From NCBI RefSeq assembly GCF_039852015.1, contig NZ_CP156626.1, positions 3,196,249-3,260,248 on the forward strand: DNA of 64,000 nt. The letters run 5' to 3'. Position numbers and translations under genes: made by a program. Each line of letters starts with the position of its first letter. Position 1 is the first letter of the stretch. The stretch is from Robbsia sp. KACC 23696. GTDB taxonomy: Bacteria; Pseudomonadota; Gammaproteobacteria; Burkholderiales; Burkholderiaceae. Below are positions 19,101-27,606 of the stretch, one piece after another. The notes beneath the pieces are model-generated. The model worked only from the letters and a program-made list of their open reading frames with translations, had not been told where the DNA came from and did not search any database.

Positions 19101-20026
19101 CAAACACTCTCCTTCAGACGGCGCGCCAGACGCGCGCTCAACATGTCGATATCGGCGATATCGCCCGCGGACAGTTTCGGCCCCGGACGACGCAGCGTCG
19201 GCGTGGCGATCGCGCCACGCTTGGCCAGCGTGTATTTACGCACGGCCAGGCCCAGGCCCGGCTGCTGTTCATAGCGCGCGAGCGGCAAATAGGCATCGAA
19301 GATATCCTGCGCACGCTCGTGCTCGCCGGCATGATGCGCGGCCACGATCTGACTCATCATTTCAGGATACGCGAAACCGGTCATCGCTCCGTCGGCACCG
19401 CGACGCATTTCTTCCGGCAGGAACATGCCGCCGTTACCGGTCAGGATCGAGATACGACGGCTGCCCTTCTTTTCCGCGGCGCGCAATGCCTCGATCTTTG
19501 CCAGGCCCGGCCAGTCCTCGTGCTTCAACATCACGCACGAAGGCACGGCTTCGACGATCTTCAAAATGATCGACGCCGACATCTGCACCGATGTCGCCAA
19601 CGGGAAGTCCTGCAGCACCCAAGGCGTACCGCCCAGCGTTTCCGCAACGCCGGTGAAATAGCCGAATAGCTGGTCGTCGGTCCGCAACGTGGACGGTGCC
19701 GTCACCATCACGCCCGACACGCCGAGGTCCATCACCCGCCCCGACAGCTCTTTCATCGACGCGAAACCGGGCGCGGACACGCCGACGACAACCGGAAACT
19801 GCGGACCGACGCGCGCCATCACGCGCTTGACGAACTGCTCGGACTCGTCGGTGGTCAACTTGGGCGCTTCACCCATCATGCCCAGGACCGTCAAGCCGGT
19901 GGCACCCTTTTCAAGATAGAAATCCACCATCTTGTCGGTGCTGGCGAGATCCAGACTGCCGTCTTCGGCAAAGGGCGTTACTGCGATGACAAAGACGCCA
20001 GATGCGCTTTCGTCGAGCCGGGCCAT
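19100..20026 (-). CDS. dihydrodipicolinate synthase family aldolase/hydro-lyase, not canonical DapA
   Basis: A 308-residue TIM-barrel protein of the DapA/NAL family. The Schiff-base lysine is seen in VMLKHEDWPG. The pyruvate-binding loop is GMMGEAPKL instead of the usual GTTGE, and the position of the catalytic Tyr (YNxP in DapA) reads LQDFPLA, so the Tyr is missing. It is therefore unlikely to be the lysine-biosynthesis enzyme and more likely acts in a catabolic aldol or dehydration step. The start is ATG 20026 with GGAGGAAG upstream. It shares an operon with the SDR and is divergent from the racemase at 20121. Confidence 0.82.
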   Translation of the reverse strand: MARLDESASGVFVIAVTPFAEDGSLDLASTDKMVDFYLEKGATGLTVLGMMGEAPKLTTDESEQFVKRVMARVGPQFPVVVGVSAPGFASMKELSGRVMDLGVSGVMVTAPSTLRTDDQLFGYFTGVAETLGGTPWVLQDFPLATSVQMSASIILKIVEAVPSCVMLKHEDWPGLAKIEALRAAEKKGSRRISILTGNGGMFLPEEMRRGADGAMTGFAYPEMMSQIVAAHHAGEHERAQDIFDAYLPLARYEQQPGLGLAVRKYTLAKRGAIATPTLRRPGPKLSAGDIADIDMLSARLARRLKESV

Positions 20027-20120
20027 TTTGCTTCCTCCTGTAGCTTGCTGCACTTTAATATGCGACGTAGAATATCATCGTAGATTTCATAAACGCTGTC
20101 CACTTTCGGAGCGATTTGCC

Positions 20121-20861
20121 GTGGATTCCGCCGCTTCTTCTTGTGTGTCGGCCGCCAGCGCCTCCACCGCCTCGTCTTCCACCGCAACGACGTCGTATAC
20201 GCCGCCGCGCATTCTCGTGATCAATCCGAACAGCTCGGAAACGATGACGCGGGCCATGGACGCGCCGCTCGATATTTTGCGCCGTAGCGGCGCGTATCGG
20301 GTCGATTCGATCCGCCTGCCCGGCGCGCCGGCCGGCATCGAATCGCAAGCGGACATCGAAACGGTGGTGCCGATGATCGCCGCGCGCCTGCGCGAGGACG
20401 ATGCGGATGCGTATGTGATCGCTTGCTACTCCGACCCGGGTCTCGCGCTCGCGCGCGAGATCTGCAAGAAGCCGGTGGTCGGCATCGCCGAATCGTCGAT
20501 GATCGTCGCAACGGATCTGGGGCGCAAGTTCGGCATCGTATCGATCCTCGACAAATCGATTCCGCGTCATATGCGCTATGTCCGTTCGATGGGCCTGGAA
20601 CATCGGCTGGCGAACGACCGGGCGATCAATTCGGGCGTTGCCGGGCTGGAAGCACACGGCGCGTTGGATAAAGTGATCGAGGTGGGTCGCATGCTGCGCG
20701 ACCAGGACGGCGCCGACGTGCTGATCCTGGGCTGCGCGGGCATGGGCCATTTCCGCACGCAAATCGAGACGGCGCTGGGTATCCCGGTCGTCGATCCGAC
20801 GCAAGCCGCCGTCAGCCGTGCGATGAATCTGCTGGCCTTGGGTTACCGCCCGGGTCACTGA
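20121..20861 (+). CDS. Asp/Glu/hydantoin racemase family protein
   Basis: A 246-residue protein. After a Ser/Ala-rich N-terminal segment it has the family start RILVINPNSSETMTRAM. Both catalytic cysteines are present, in VIACYSDPG and LILGCAGMG. It should be a cofactor-independent racemase acting on a hydantoin, amino acid or similar chiral acid. GTG 20121 was chosen as start because GGAG lies nine bases upstream; other starts would only change the disordered N-terminus. It is divergent from the DapA-like gene by 94 bp and 28 bp upstream of the M14-like gene, with which it probably forms an operon. Confidence 0.8.
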   Translation: MDSAASSCVSAASASTASSSTATTSYTPPRILVINPNSSETMTRAMDAPLDILRRSGAYRVDSIRLPGAPAGIESQADIETVVPMIAARLREDDADAYVIACYSDPGLALAREICKKPVVGIAESSMIVATDLGRKFGIVSILDKSIPRHMRYVRSMGLEHRLANDRAINSGVAGLEAHGALDKVIEVGRMLRDQDGADVLILGCAGMGHFRTQIETALGIPVVDPTQAAVSRAMNLLALGYRPGH

Positions 20862-20889
20862 CCCTTTCCGATTTGCCGAAGCTGCCGCG

Positions 20890-22005
20890 ATGACCGATCT
20901 GAACGACTATCTGAACCGTTGCTTCTCGAAAGACTACGCCACCGCACGTGAACGTTTTCTGGCGCTGGTGGCGCGCCACGGGGCACCGGTCCGCAGCTAC
21001 GCCAATCCGCGCCGCGGTCCACGCGGCGAAACGCTGGCGACCGACGTGGCCTGGTTCGGCGCAAAAAATGCGAGCCGCGTCGCGGTGCTGACGTCGGCGA
21101 CGCACGGCGTCGAAGGGTTTTGCGGCTCGGGCGCGCAGATCGACTGGCTGCTGCAAGGCGGCGCCGCGCAATTGCCTGACGACGTGGCCGTCATGCTGGT
21201 GCACGCCTTGAATCCCTTCGGCTTCGCCTGGCAACGACGCGTGACCGAGGAAGGCGTCGATCTGAATCGCAATGGCATCGATTTTTCCATGCCGCCGCCG
21301 GCCAATGTGCATTTCGAGACCTTGCGCCAAGCCTTTTTGCCTACCGCCTTGTCCGGGCCCGTCTTCGATGCGGCACAGGAAACCTTGCGGGCGTTTGCGC
21401 GGGAACACGGCGACGCGACATTGCGTGGCTGTCGCGCGGTGGGTCAATATACGGATCCGCACAACATCTACTACGGCGGCACCGGCCCGACGTGGTCGCG
21501 CGATACCCTGGAAACGGTGATCCGCGACTTCTCCCTGGGCACCCGCCAGCAAGTGGCGGTGATCGATTACCACACGGGCCTCGGACGCTTTGGATACGGC
21601 GAGCCGATCTGCGGCGCCAAGCCCGGCGAGCCGGGTCAGGCGCGGGCGCGAGCGTGGTATGGCGAAAGCCTGGCGGAACCGATGCTCGGCACGTCTTCGT
21701 CCGAAGTCATTCCTGGCCTGACGCAATACATCTGGGCGCGTGAGGTGGGGCTGGCGCCGTTGACCTTCATCGCACTGGAATACGGTACCTTCTCCGAGAA
21801 GGAAGTCGACGATGCGATGGTCGAGGAGTGCTGGCTGTATGCACACAGCGGCCTCGATCCGGCATCGGCCGCCGGCCAGAAAATCGTTTCGCGCATGCGG
21901 CGCGCCTATGATCCGGGGACGCCGGACTGGCAGGAAATGGTGCTGATGCGCAGCCGCCAGATCGTTCGGCAGACCTTGCACGGCTTGCAACACTGGCTAC
22001 CGTAA
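20890..22005 (+). CDS. M14-like zinc carboxypeptidase family protein (DUF2817)
   Basis: A 371-residue protein with the metal-binding pattern of M14 peptidase relatives: ATHGVEGF (His and Glu ligands), HALNPFGFAWQRRVTEEGVDLNRNG, VIDYHTGLG (third ligand) and ALEYGTF, where Glu may be the catalytic base. This arrangement is that of the DUF2817 group. No signal peptide is visible, so it is probably cytoplasmic. It may hydrolyse an amide or peptide bond of a small substrate. The racemase just upstream suggests a joint role in processing an N-acyl or cyclic amino acid, an inference from neighbourhood only. Confidence 0.78.
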   Translation: MTDLNDYLNRCFSKDYATARERFLALVARHGAPVRSYANPRRGPRGETLATDVAWFGAKNASRVAVLTSATHGVEGFCGSGAQIDWLLQGGAAQLPDDVAVMLVHALNPFGFAWQRRVTEEGVDLNRNGIDFSMPPPANVHFETLRQAFLPTALSGPVFDAAQETLRAFAREHGDATLRGCRAVGQYTDPHNIYYGGTGPTWSRDTLETVIRDFSLGTRQQVAVIDYHTGLGRFGYGEPICGAKPGEPGQARARAWYGESLAEPMLGTSSSEVIPGLTQYIWAREVGLAPLTFIALEYGTFSEKEVDDAMVEECWLYAHSGLDPASAAGQKIVSRMRRAYDPGTPDWQEMVLMRSRQIVRQTLHGLQHWLP

Positions 22006-22206
22006 TTCAGGCGATGCGACCCGCGCGCACGTAGGCCGAGCCTAACCCTAGGCCGAACGGTCAATAATCGGGCCGGGCGACCTAAACGATGCCGTCAACC
22101 GTTACTCTGGAGGCCGATCAACCGAAGGCGGCCAGAATGGCGGCACGGGAACGGACGCGTGGCATGCCGCGTGCACCGTCCGTGATGCGCACATCGCCGG
22201 ATATCC

Positions 22207-22938
22207 ATGCGTCATGCGACCCAATCGATGCACCGCTGCGCCCCGCGCCGGCATTCCATGCCGATGGCGTTCGCGCCGCAGGGGGACACTGACTTATTCG
22301 CCGATGACGGGGCCGGTGCGACTGCCGCGCCCCACGTCATGACGTCTTCGACGACGCGCGTCGAGAACACCTTGCGCAGCATGGCGCAGGAAGGGAGCGC
22401 GGCGCTGACACGCCGTCGGCTGTCGCTGCCGTCCGCGCTTGTCGATAACGCGAGCGCGCCGTCCGCATCCGACGGCCGCGAGACGCCACCGCCCGCCTAT
22501 CATCACGCGATGGCCTTTCTCGTGCCGATCCCGGCGAGCGCGGCATCGACGTGGATGCCGACGCCCGAACAGGCAGCACCGGGTACGCAAGGGCGCCGCA
22601 TACAGGATCGCCGTAATATGATCCTGGCCGCGGCCGCACGCCGAGGACACGATCTGAACGAACTGGATCCGCCGCCAAGTTACGCGCACTGCATCGGTGA
22701 AGCCGGTAGCGTTGGCGAGACCGACGCCTTCGCGGCGTTTGCGCGCGGCGCGCGCGCGCTGAACGGACGCGGGGGGGATTCGGACATCGAAGGCCTGATA
22801 GCGCGCTCGCGACCGGAGAGTCGCGCATGCTGCCTGTGCAGCTGGTTGCCGTTCGGCATCGTCTGCATCATCGTTTTTTCGCTCACCGCCCTGTCGGTCT
22901 TCTCATCGTATGTGGCACGAAACAATGCCCCGCGATGA
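22207..22938 (+). CDS. PPxY-motif, tail-anchored protein; candidate secreted effector
   Basis: A 243-residue protein of no recognised family. The first ~205 residues are polar, Ala/Ser/Pro/Arg-rich and probably disordered. They carry two proline motifs, PPPAY at residues 94-98 and PPPSY at 155-159, each followed by a His within a few residues. Such PPxY motifs bind WW domains, which are essentially eukaryotic. Residues about 208-211 are CCLC, then a hydrophobic segment (about 212-234) and a short basic tail, a tail-anchor layout. No signal peptide is present. Together this suggests a host-directed effector inserted in a host membrane. ATG 22207 lacks a strong ribosome site; later Met codons (22228, 22258, 22264) are possible starts. 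Confidence 0.6.
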   Translation: MRHATQSMHRCAPRRHSMPMAFAPQGDTDLFADDGAGATAAPHVMTSSTTRVENTLRSMAQEGSAALTRRRLSLPSALVDNASAPSASDGRETPPPAYHHAMAFLVPIPASAASTWMPTPEQAAPGTQGRRIQDRRNMILAAAARRGHDLNELDPPPSYAHCIGEAGSVGETDAFAAFARGARALNGRGGDSDIEGLIARSRPESRACCLCSWLPFGIVCIIVFSLTALSVFSSYVARNNAPR

Positions 22939-22999
22939 GGCGCCCGGATAGCGCAAAAAGGGGGGCCTTGGCGCCGTTCTTGGCCGCCTCGTGGCGATC

Positions 23000-23461
23000 T
23001 TACTGACGCGGCGGCGTGGCGGCGACGGCAACGACCAAGCCATTCGGGCCGATGATATGCCGATAGCGATAGATCTTCGGCAGATACAAGGCCATGCCCG
23101 GCACGAAGTGCACTTCCTCGCCGGTCTCTTCGATGATCTGTCGCGAGTCGCCGGCCAGGCAGAACAGCACGACTTCATCGACGCCCCGTCCTTGGACGAT
23201 CGTATCGAAGCCTGCCTTGTACGTGGTGACGTGGAAGGACAATCCGGCGCCCTGACGCTTGTTCGTCACCAGCCGATGACTGAATTCATTGCCTTCGTGG
23301 ATCCAGACCTTCTCCACATCGGCCTGCGTCGTCCACTGCATCTGCTGCTGCACGGCGCCATAGCCGTCGCGACTGGTGTCGTGCTGCTTCACGACGTCGG
23401 TGTCGCGCACCGTCCATTCCGTGTCCGGCACGGGGAATACATTCGGTGATTTCGTCGTCAT
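23000..23461 (-). CDS. cupin-domain protein
   Basis: A 153-residue single-domain protein with beta-rich sequence: VWIHEGNEFSHRLVT, LSFHVTTYKAGF, VDEVVLFCLAGDSRQIIEETGEEVHFVPGMALYLPKIYRYRHII. This is the double-stranded beta-helix pattern with possible metal-ligand His and Glu residues. The start is ATG 23461 after GGAG (23471-23474). It is the last gene of the long minus-strand catabolic island, 108 bp after the oxidoreductase at 23570. It may be a dioxygenase, isomerase or ligand-binding cupin; nothing in the sequence decides. Confidence 0.72.
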   Translation of the reverse strand: MTTKSPNVFPVPDTEWTVRDTDVVKQHDTSRDGYGAVQQQMQWTTQADVEKVWIHEGNEFSHRLVTNKRQGAGLSFHVTTYKAGFDTIVQGRGVDEVVLFCLAGDSRQIIEETGEEVHFVPGMALYLPKIYRYRHIIGPNGLVVAVAATPPRQ

Positions 23462-23569
23462 GTTGTTTGCTCCTGTCGAAAAATGCATCGTTGCTTACGG
23501 ATCGCCACACACCGTTTTCGGCTATTCGTGCGGCAGCGTGTACGGGTGAAGCAGTGCGTCTGTCTCGCG

Positions 23570-25675
23570 TCATAGCGCACGTCCGACGCGATGTCCTTCG
23601 AGAATCGCCGCTTCGATATCGCGCGGCAGACGGCAGTCGCCGATCAGATGCAGCGGCACATCGGGCAATGCCGCGCGCAATGACGGCACCCATTCCTGTC
23701 GCGGGATGCCGGGCTCGACGGTCACGATGCGATCCGCCGCATCGAGGCGCACCGTGTCGCGCGAGAAGACATCGCGGCAAAGTAACTGATGCCCAATAAT
23801 TCGCAGTGCTTGCAGATCGACCTTCTGCGTCACGCCGCAGGCACGCATGCGTTGCTGCGCCAGCGTGAAGTTGGCGTGATCGAGGCGCCAACCCACGCGC
23901 GTGCCGGCCGACACGATCGTCACGTCCATGCCGCGCTCGGCCAGAAAGCAGGCGACGGCGATACCTTGTTGATGATGGTTTCGGTCGATGACGATCGCAT
24001 GCGGCCGGCGCGCGGCGCGCTCGTTGTCCACGGTGCCGGAGCGGGACGCGGCGCTTTCCGATTGCCCTGACACGATTCGCAATGCCGGATCGGTCAACGC
24101 CGCCACGTGCGATTGCACGATCACGGGCGCGCGCGCGCTGCCGGTGCGATCGCCCCCGCCGGAAGGCGCCTCGGCAACGTAGGCGGCGACGTCCTCGGCA
24201 ACGGCGGTGAAGATGCCGGTGTGCGGCTCGGCACCGCAGGCCATCACGACGACGTCCGGTGCCAGCGCAACAACGGTGTCCACATCGGCGGCGACGCCGA
24301 GCTTCAATGCGATCCGATCCGACATCGCGGACAAGCGTCGGGCGCGGTGCGCGATCAGCGCGCGCCAGCCATCACGCCCTGGTGCGCTCGCCGCCACGTG
24401 CAGCTGCCCGCCCACCTCAGCGTTCCGTTCGATCAAGGTCACACGATGGCCGCGACGCGCCGCGACCCATGCCGCTTCCATCCCCGCCGGTCCCGCACCG
24501 ACGACGACGATATGTTTCATCGCGGCCGCTTGCGCAAACGCGCGCCATTCGGTTTCGCGGCCGGTAATCGGATTGCCGACGCAGCTGATCGGCTGGCCTT
24601 GATGCAAATGACCGATGCAGGCCTGTTCGCAGGCAACACACGGGTTGGCGAGATCGGCCTGGGCATCGCGAATCCGATTGGGCAGGTGGGGGTCGGCGAT
24701 CAAGGCGCGACACATGCCGGCAAAATCAGCGGTGCCCGACGCGAGCAGATTTTCCGCCGTGTCCTGACTGTCGATCCGCGTCCCGTGGATAACGGGAATC
24801 GTCAACACCGTGCGGAGTCGATGCGCCACCGCGGCGTAGGGCGCGACCGCCAAGCCCATCGGCGGGTGGTGACGCATATTGCTGACACGGTCGCGATCGT
24901 TCCCGGCACTGACGTCCACGTAATCGAGCGCGCCGGCATCCACGAGGCGCGGCACGATGATCGCCATGTCCTCGACGGTCAGGCCGCCCGGCACATCCTC
25001 GGTGCCACTGAGCCGGATACCGAGCGGCACCTCGGCACCGATCCGTCGACGCACCGCGGCCAGGACCTCGCACGGAAAACGCAGGCGCCCCTCCAGCGTG
25101 CCGCCATAACGATCGGTCCGATGATTGGTCCACGGCGACAGGAACTGATGCAACAACAGACCGTGGCCGCAATGCACTTCGATCCCGTCCATGCCGGCAC
25201 GCAGATTACGCTCGGCCGCATCGGCATGCGCGGCGACGACATCGGCGATTTCGCTCGCCGACATCGCATGCGTGGTGCGCCCCTGCAGTTCGTCCCAGAA
25301 AGCGGTGGCGGTCCATGGCGCATCGGTGGCGCCGGGTGCCTGGGCGCCGAAGTGACCGAGATAGCCGAAAATGCGCGCCCCCTGCGCATGCACCGCATCG
25401 GCAATCCGTCGCAGCCCAGGGATGGCGCTGTCGTCGTAATTGACGAGCAGATGCCCGAGCCCTGGCGACGATGGATGCACTTGCTGCGTGCCGAGCATGA
25501 TCAGCCCGACACCGCCGCGCGCCCTTTCGGCGTAATAGTCGATCAGTTGACGCCCGGCTTGCGCATCGCTCGCCCCTTCGCCCACGACCATGCCCGTGCC
25601 ATGCCCCGTCAGCACGATCCGATTGCGCAACGTCAAGGCGCCGATACGACCCGGCATCCACAGCGGACTCGACAT
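23570..25675 (-). CDS. FMN/4Fe-4S/FAD oxidoreductase, N-methyl amine demethylase type
   Basis: A 701-residue multidomain flavoprotein. Residues 1-~350 are an old-yellow-enzyme-like FMN barrel (NRIVLTGHGTGM, GMDGIEVHCGHG). A 4Fe-4S cluster motif follows (CVACEQACIG...ISC). The C-terminal half is a dinucleotide-binding FAD/NAD module (HIVVVGAGPAGMEAAWVAA). The layout is that of 2,4-dienoyl-CoA reductase, trimethylamine dehydrogenase and the dimethylglycine or N-methylproline demethylases. It starts 2 bp after the stop of the binding-protein gene, so they are coupled. The transporter context favours oxidative N-demethylation of an imported amine or betaine, which is inference. Confidence 0.85.
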   Translation of the reverse strand: MSSPLWMPGRIGALTLRNRIVLTGHGTGMVVGEGASDAQAGRQLIDYYAERARGGVGLIMLGTQQVHPSSPGLGHLLVNYDDSAIPGLRRIADAVHAQGARIFGYLGHFGAQAPGATDAPWTATAFWDELQGRTTHAMSASEIADVVAAHADAAERNLRAGMDGIEVHCGHGLLLHQFLSPWTNHRTDRYGGTLEGRLRFPCEVLAAVRRRIGAEVPLGIRLSGTEDVPGGLTVEDMAIIVPRLVDAGALDYVDVSAGNDRDRVSNMRHHPPMGLAVAPYAAVAHRLRTVLTIPVIHGTRIDSQDTAENLLASGTADFAGMCRALIADPHLPNRIRDAQADLANPCVACEQACIGHLHQGQPISCVGNPITGRETEWRAFAQAAAMKHIVVVGAGPAGMEAAWVAARRGHRVTLIERNAEVGGQLHVAASAPGRDGWRALIAHRARRLSAMSDRIALKLGVAADVDTVVALAPDVVVMACGAEPHTGIFTAVAEDVAAYVAEAPSGGGDRTGSARAPVIVQSHVAALTDPALRIVSGQSESAASRSGTVDNERAARRPHAIVIDRNHHQQGIAVACFLAERGMDVTIVSAGTRVGWRLDHANFTLAQQRMRACGVTQKVDLQALRIIGHQLLCRDVFSRDTVRLDAADRIVTVEPGIPRQEWVPSLRAALPDVPLHLIGDCRLPRDIEAAILEGHRVGRAL

Positions 25676-25677
25676 CG

Positions 25678-26661
25678 TCAGTATCCGAGCGACTTCAGCA
25701 GATCGACCTGATCGCTGGTTTTCGCCGCGTCCAGCGTCCACTGCCGCAATTGCCCGGTCGCACGGTAGTTGCCCATCATGACGTTGATCGCCACCAGCAA
25801 ATCCGGCTCACGCGGGTTGATGCACATCCCTTCCGGAAACGCCGTCAAGGTCGGCGAGATCATTTTCAACTTAGCGGCCTGCGGCGATTTCGACAAGGCG
25901 TACTGCACGCCCGCCAGATTGAACATGACGAAATCGACCTGCTTGTTGACCAGCGCCATGATCGCTTCGTTATTGCCCGGGAAAGCCAGCTTGTCCGGCG
26001 CGGTGTTCGGCAGCTTCGTCTTGGCATCCTCGAAATAGATTTCGCCGCGGATGCCGCCCATCTTCTTGCCGTTCGTATCGGTCCATGTGGCGATACCGCT
26101 ATCCTTCAACGTCAAGCCCGCGCTGGCCGTGACATCGGTCGGATCCGACATCAGAAAATCCGGGCTCGACAGGCGTGCCTTCGTCCAGGCCGCGCCCGCG
26201 CAACCGAGGTCATAGCGGTTGGCGGCCAGACCGGGCAAGGTGCTGGCCCAATCGGTCACGACGAAGTCGATCGGTACACCGATGTCCTTGGAAAATTGTC
26301 GCAACATCGTCGGGACCCAGCCGTCGATCTCGCCAGTGGTGGGATTGCGGAAACTCGCCGGCGGCGAGTCCGGCGTGACCGCGACGGTGATCTTGCCGCC
26401 CTTCACCAGATGCCGCAGAGGCCAGGGATTTGGATAATCGTTGAAGGTCAGCAACGGCTTCGACTCGGCACCGGCAGCAGGCGCGGCGCTCGCCGGTACT
26501 TTCGTATCGGCAGCCAAAGCCGTGACGGCGCTCATCATGCTCGCCACCGCGAGGCCGACACCCAACGTGGTCGTAAACAGCATTTTGGAAACGCCCGTCG
26601 CGATACGCGTACGAGGACCGGACAGATTCGACTTGGACCACGGCTTCAGTAGGCGATGCAT
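25678..26661 (-). CDS. polar-amino-acid-type ABC transporter substrate-binding protein
   Basis: A 327-residue periplasmic binding protein (SBP family 3). The N-terminus is long, with a hydrophobic stretch around residues 27-46 and a cleavage site near ALAADTK. The mature part opens FNDYPNPWPLRHLVKGGKITVAVTPDSPPASF. It resembles the binding protein at 32590 along its full length: both contain PWPL.HL, W..LPGLAANR.DL and end in SLGY or TIGY. The ATG at 26661 has AAAAGGAGT upstream. No permease or ATPase lies directly beside it. It probably uses the permeases at 31223-32583 or 40162-41597. Confidence 0.85.
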   Translation of the reverse strand: MHRLLKPWSKSNLSGPRTRIATGVSKMLFTTTLGVGLAVASMMSAVTALAADTKVPASAAPAAGAESKPLLTFNDYPNPWPLRHLVKGGKITVAVTPDSPPASFRNPTTGEIDGWVPTMLRQFSKDIGVPIDFVVTDWASTLPGLAANRYDLGCAGAAWTKARLSSPDFLMSDPTDVTASAGLTLKDSGIATWTDTNGKKMGGIRGEIYFEDAKTKLPNTAPDKLAFPGNNEAIMALVNKQVDFVMFNLAGVQYALSKSPQAAKLKMISPTLTAFPEGMCINPREPDLLVAINVMMGNYRATGQLRQWTLDAAKTSDQVDLLKSLGY

Positions 26662-26811
26662 GACACTCCTTTTGCGAAATTCGACACGTGCACCTGGCGT
26701 GCACGCGTCCTGGTTGGCGACCCTGTTACAGCCCTGCTTGCGACGAATGTGCCGCGACGAAACCGATGCGTTTCGACGTTCGACGTTCAACGTTCAACGT
26801 CCTTGTCCGAC

Positions 26812-27606
26812 TCAGCGCAACGACCAGGGCGAGGCGCCGGCGCTGATCACTTCGATCAAGCCGTCGCGCGTGCTGTCGTTATGCGCAATGACCAATTGGC
26901 GCGCGCGTGCGCCATCGCGCGCACGCAATGCCTCGATCAATTCGGCATGTTCGGCACGGGTTTGCGGACTGATATCGCGTGAACGGGCACCGACGTAGAA
27001 GAAGCGCTCCAGCCCGTCGAGGCAGAGAATGACCTGTTCGACCACGCGTCGATTTCCCGATGCCCGTGCCACTGCCGCGTGAAATGCCCGATTGACGTCG
27101 ACGAACGCGTCGAGATCCGCACGGCGATCGGCTGGCGCGAGATCCTCGGCGTCGGCAAGCTGCGTCAATTGCGCCAATTCCTCCGGCGAGATCCGCGCCG
27201 CAGCCAAGGTGACCGCCCCCGTTTCCAAGATCGTGCGCAGTTCGAGCAACTCCTTCAGATCGCTCAAGGTCAGCGGCGCGATCTGATAACCGCGACGCGG
27301 ATAAGCACGTACGAAGCCCTCCATGCGCAGTCGTCCGAGCGCTTCGCGCACCGGGCTCTTGCTCATCTGCAAATGCTCGGCGATATCGGTCTCCGAGATT
27401 TCGGCGCCGGGCGGCAGGCGGCATGACAGGATCTCGCGCCGCAAGCGTGCGTAGGCCTGCTCCATCAGCGACAGGCCGCTTCGACGCCCCGGTCCCAGCA
27501 GCGCACTGCGCGGATGCCGACCCACGCCGCTCATGTCGACTTCGTCGACATCGCCGTCGTCAAGCGTGTGTCCCGTGGCATCGCTTCCCTTCCGTGCGGC
27601 ATTCAT
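26812..27606 (-). CDS. GntR-family regulator, FadR/FCD subfamily (paralog of the 16132 gene)
   Basis: A 264-residue regulator with an N-terminal extension of about 45 residues, then the winged helix (LMEQAYARLRREILSCRLPPGAEIS and MSKSPVREALGRLRMEGFV) and an FCD helical domain (FVDVNRAFHAAVARASGNRR, LERFFYVGARSRDIS). It shares long stretches with the protein at 16132-16866. Its ATG overlaps the stop of the upstream flavin oxidase (ATGA). It sits inside the catabolic gene run and is most likely the local regulator. An effector derived from the pathway substrate is expected. Confidence 0.88.
   Translation of the reverse strand: MNAARKGSDATGHTLDDGDVDEVDMSGVGRHPRSALLGPGRRSGLSLMEQAYARLRREILSCRLPPGAEISETDIAEHLQMSKSPVREALGRLRMEGFVRAYPRRGYQIAPLTLSDLKELLELRTILETGAVTLAAARISPEELAQLTQLADAEDLAPADRRADLDAFVDVNRAFHAAVARASGNRRVVEQVILCLDGLERFFYVGARSRDISPQTRAEHAELIEALRARDGARARQLVIAHNDSTRDGLIEVISAGASPWSLR

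Noticed and set aside
19100-20026. DapA of lysine biosynthesis
   Set aside because: The GTTGE and YNxP catalytic motifs are replaced, and the gene is coupled with an SDR in a catabolic setting.
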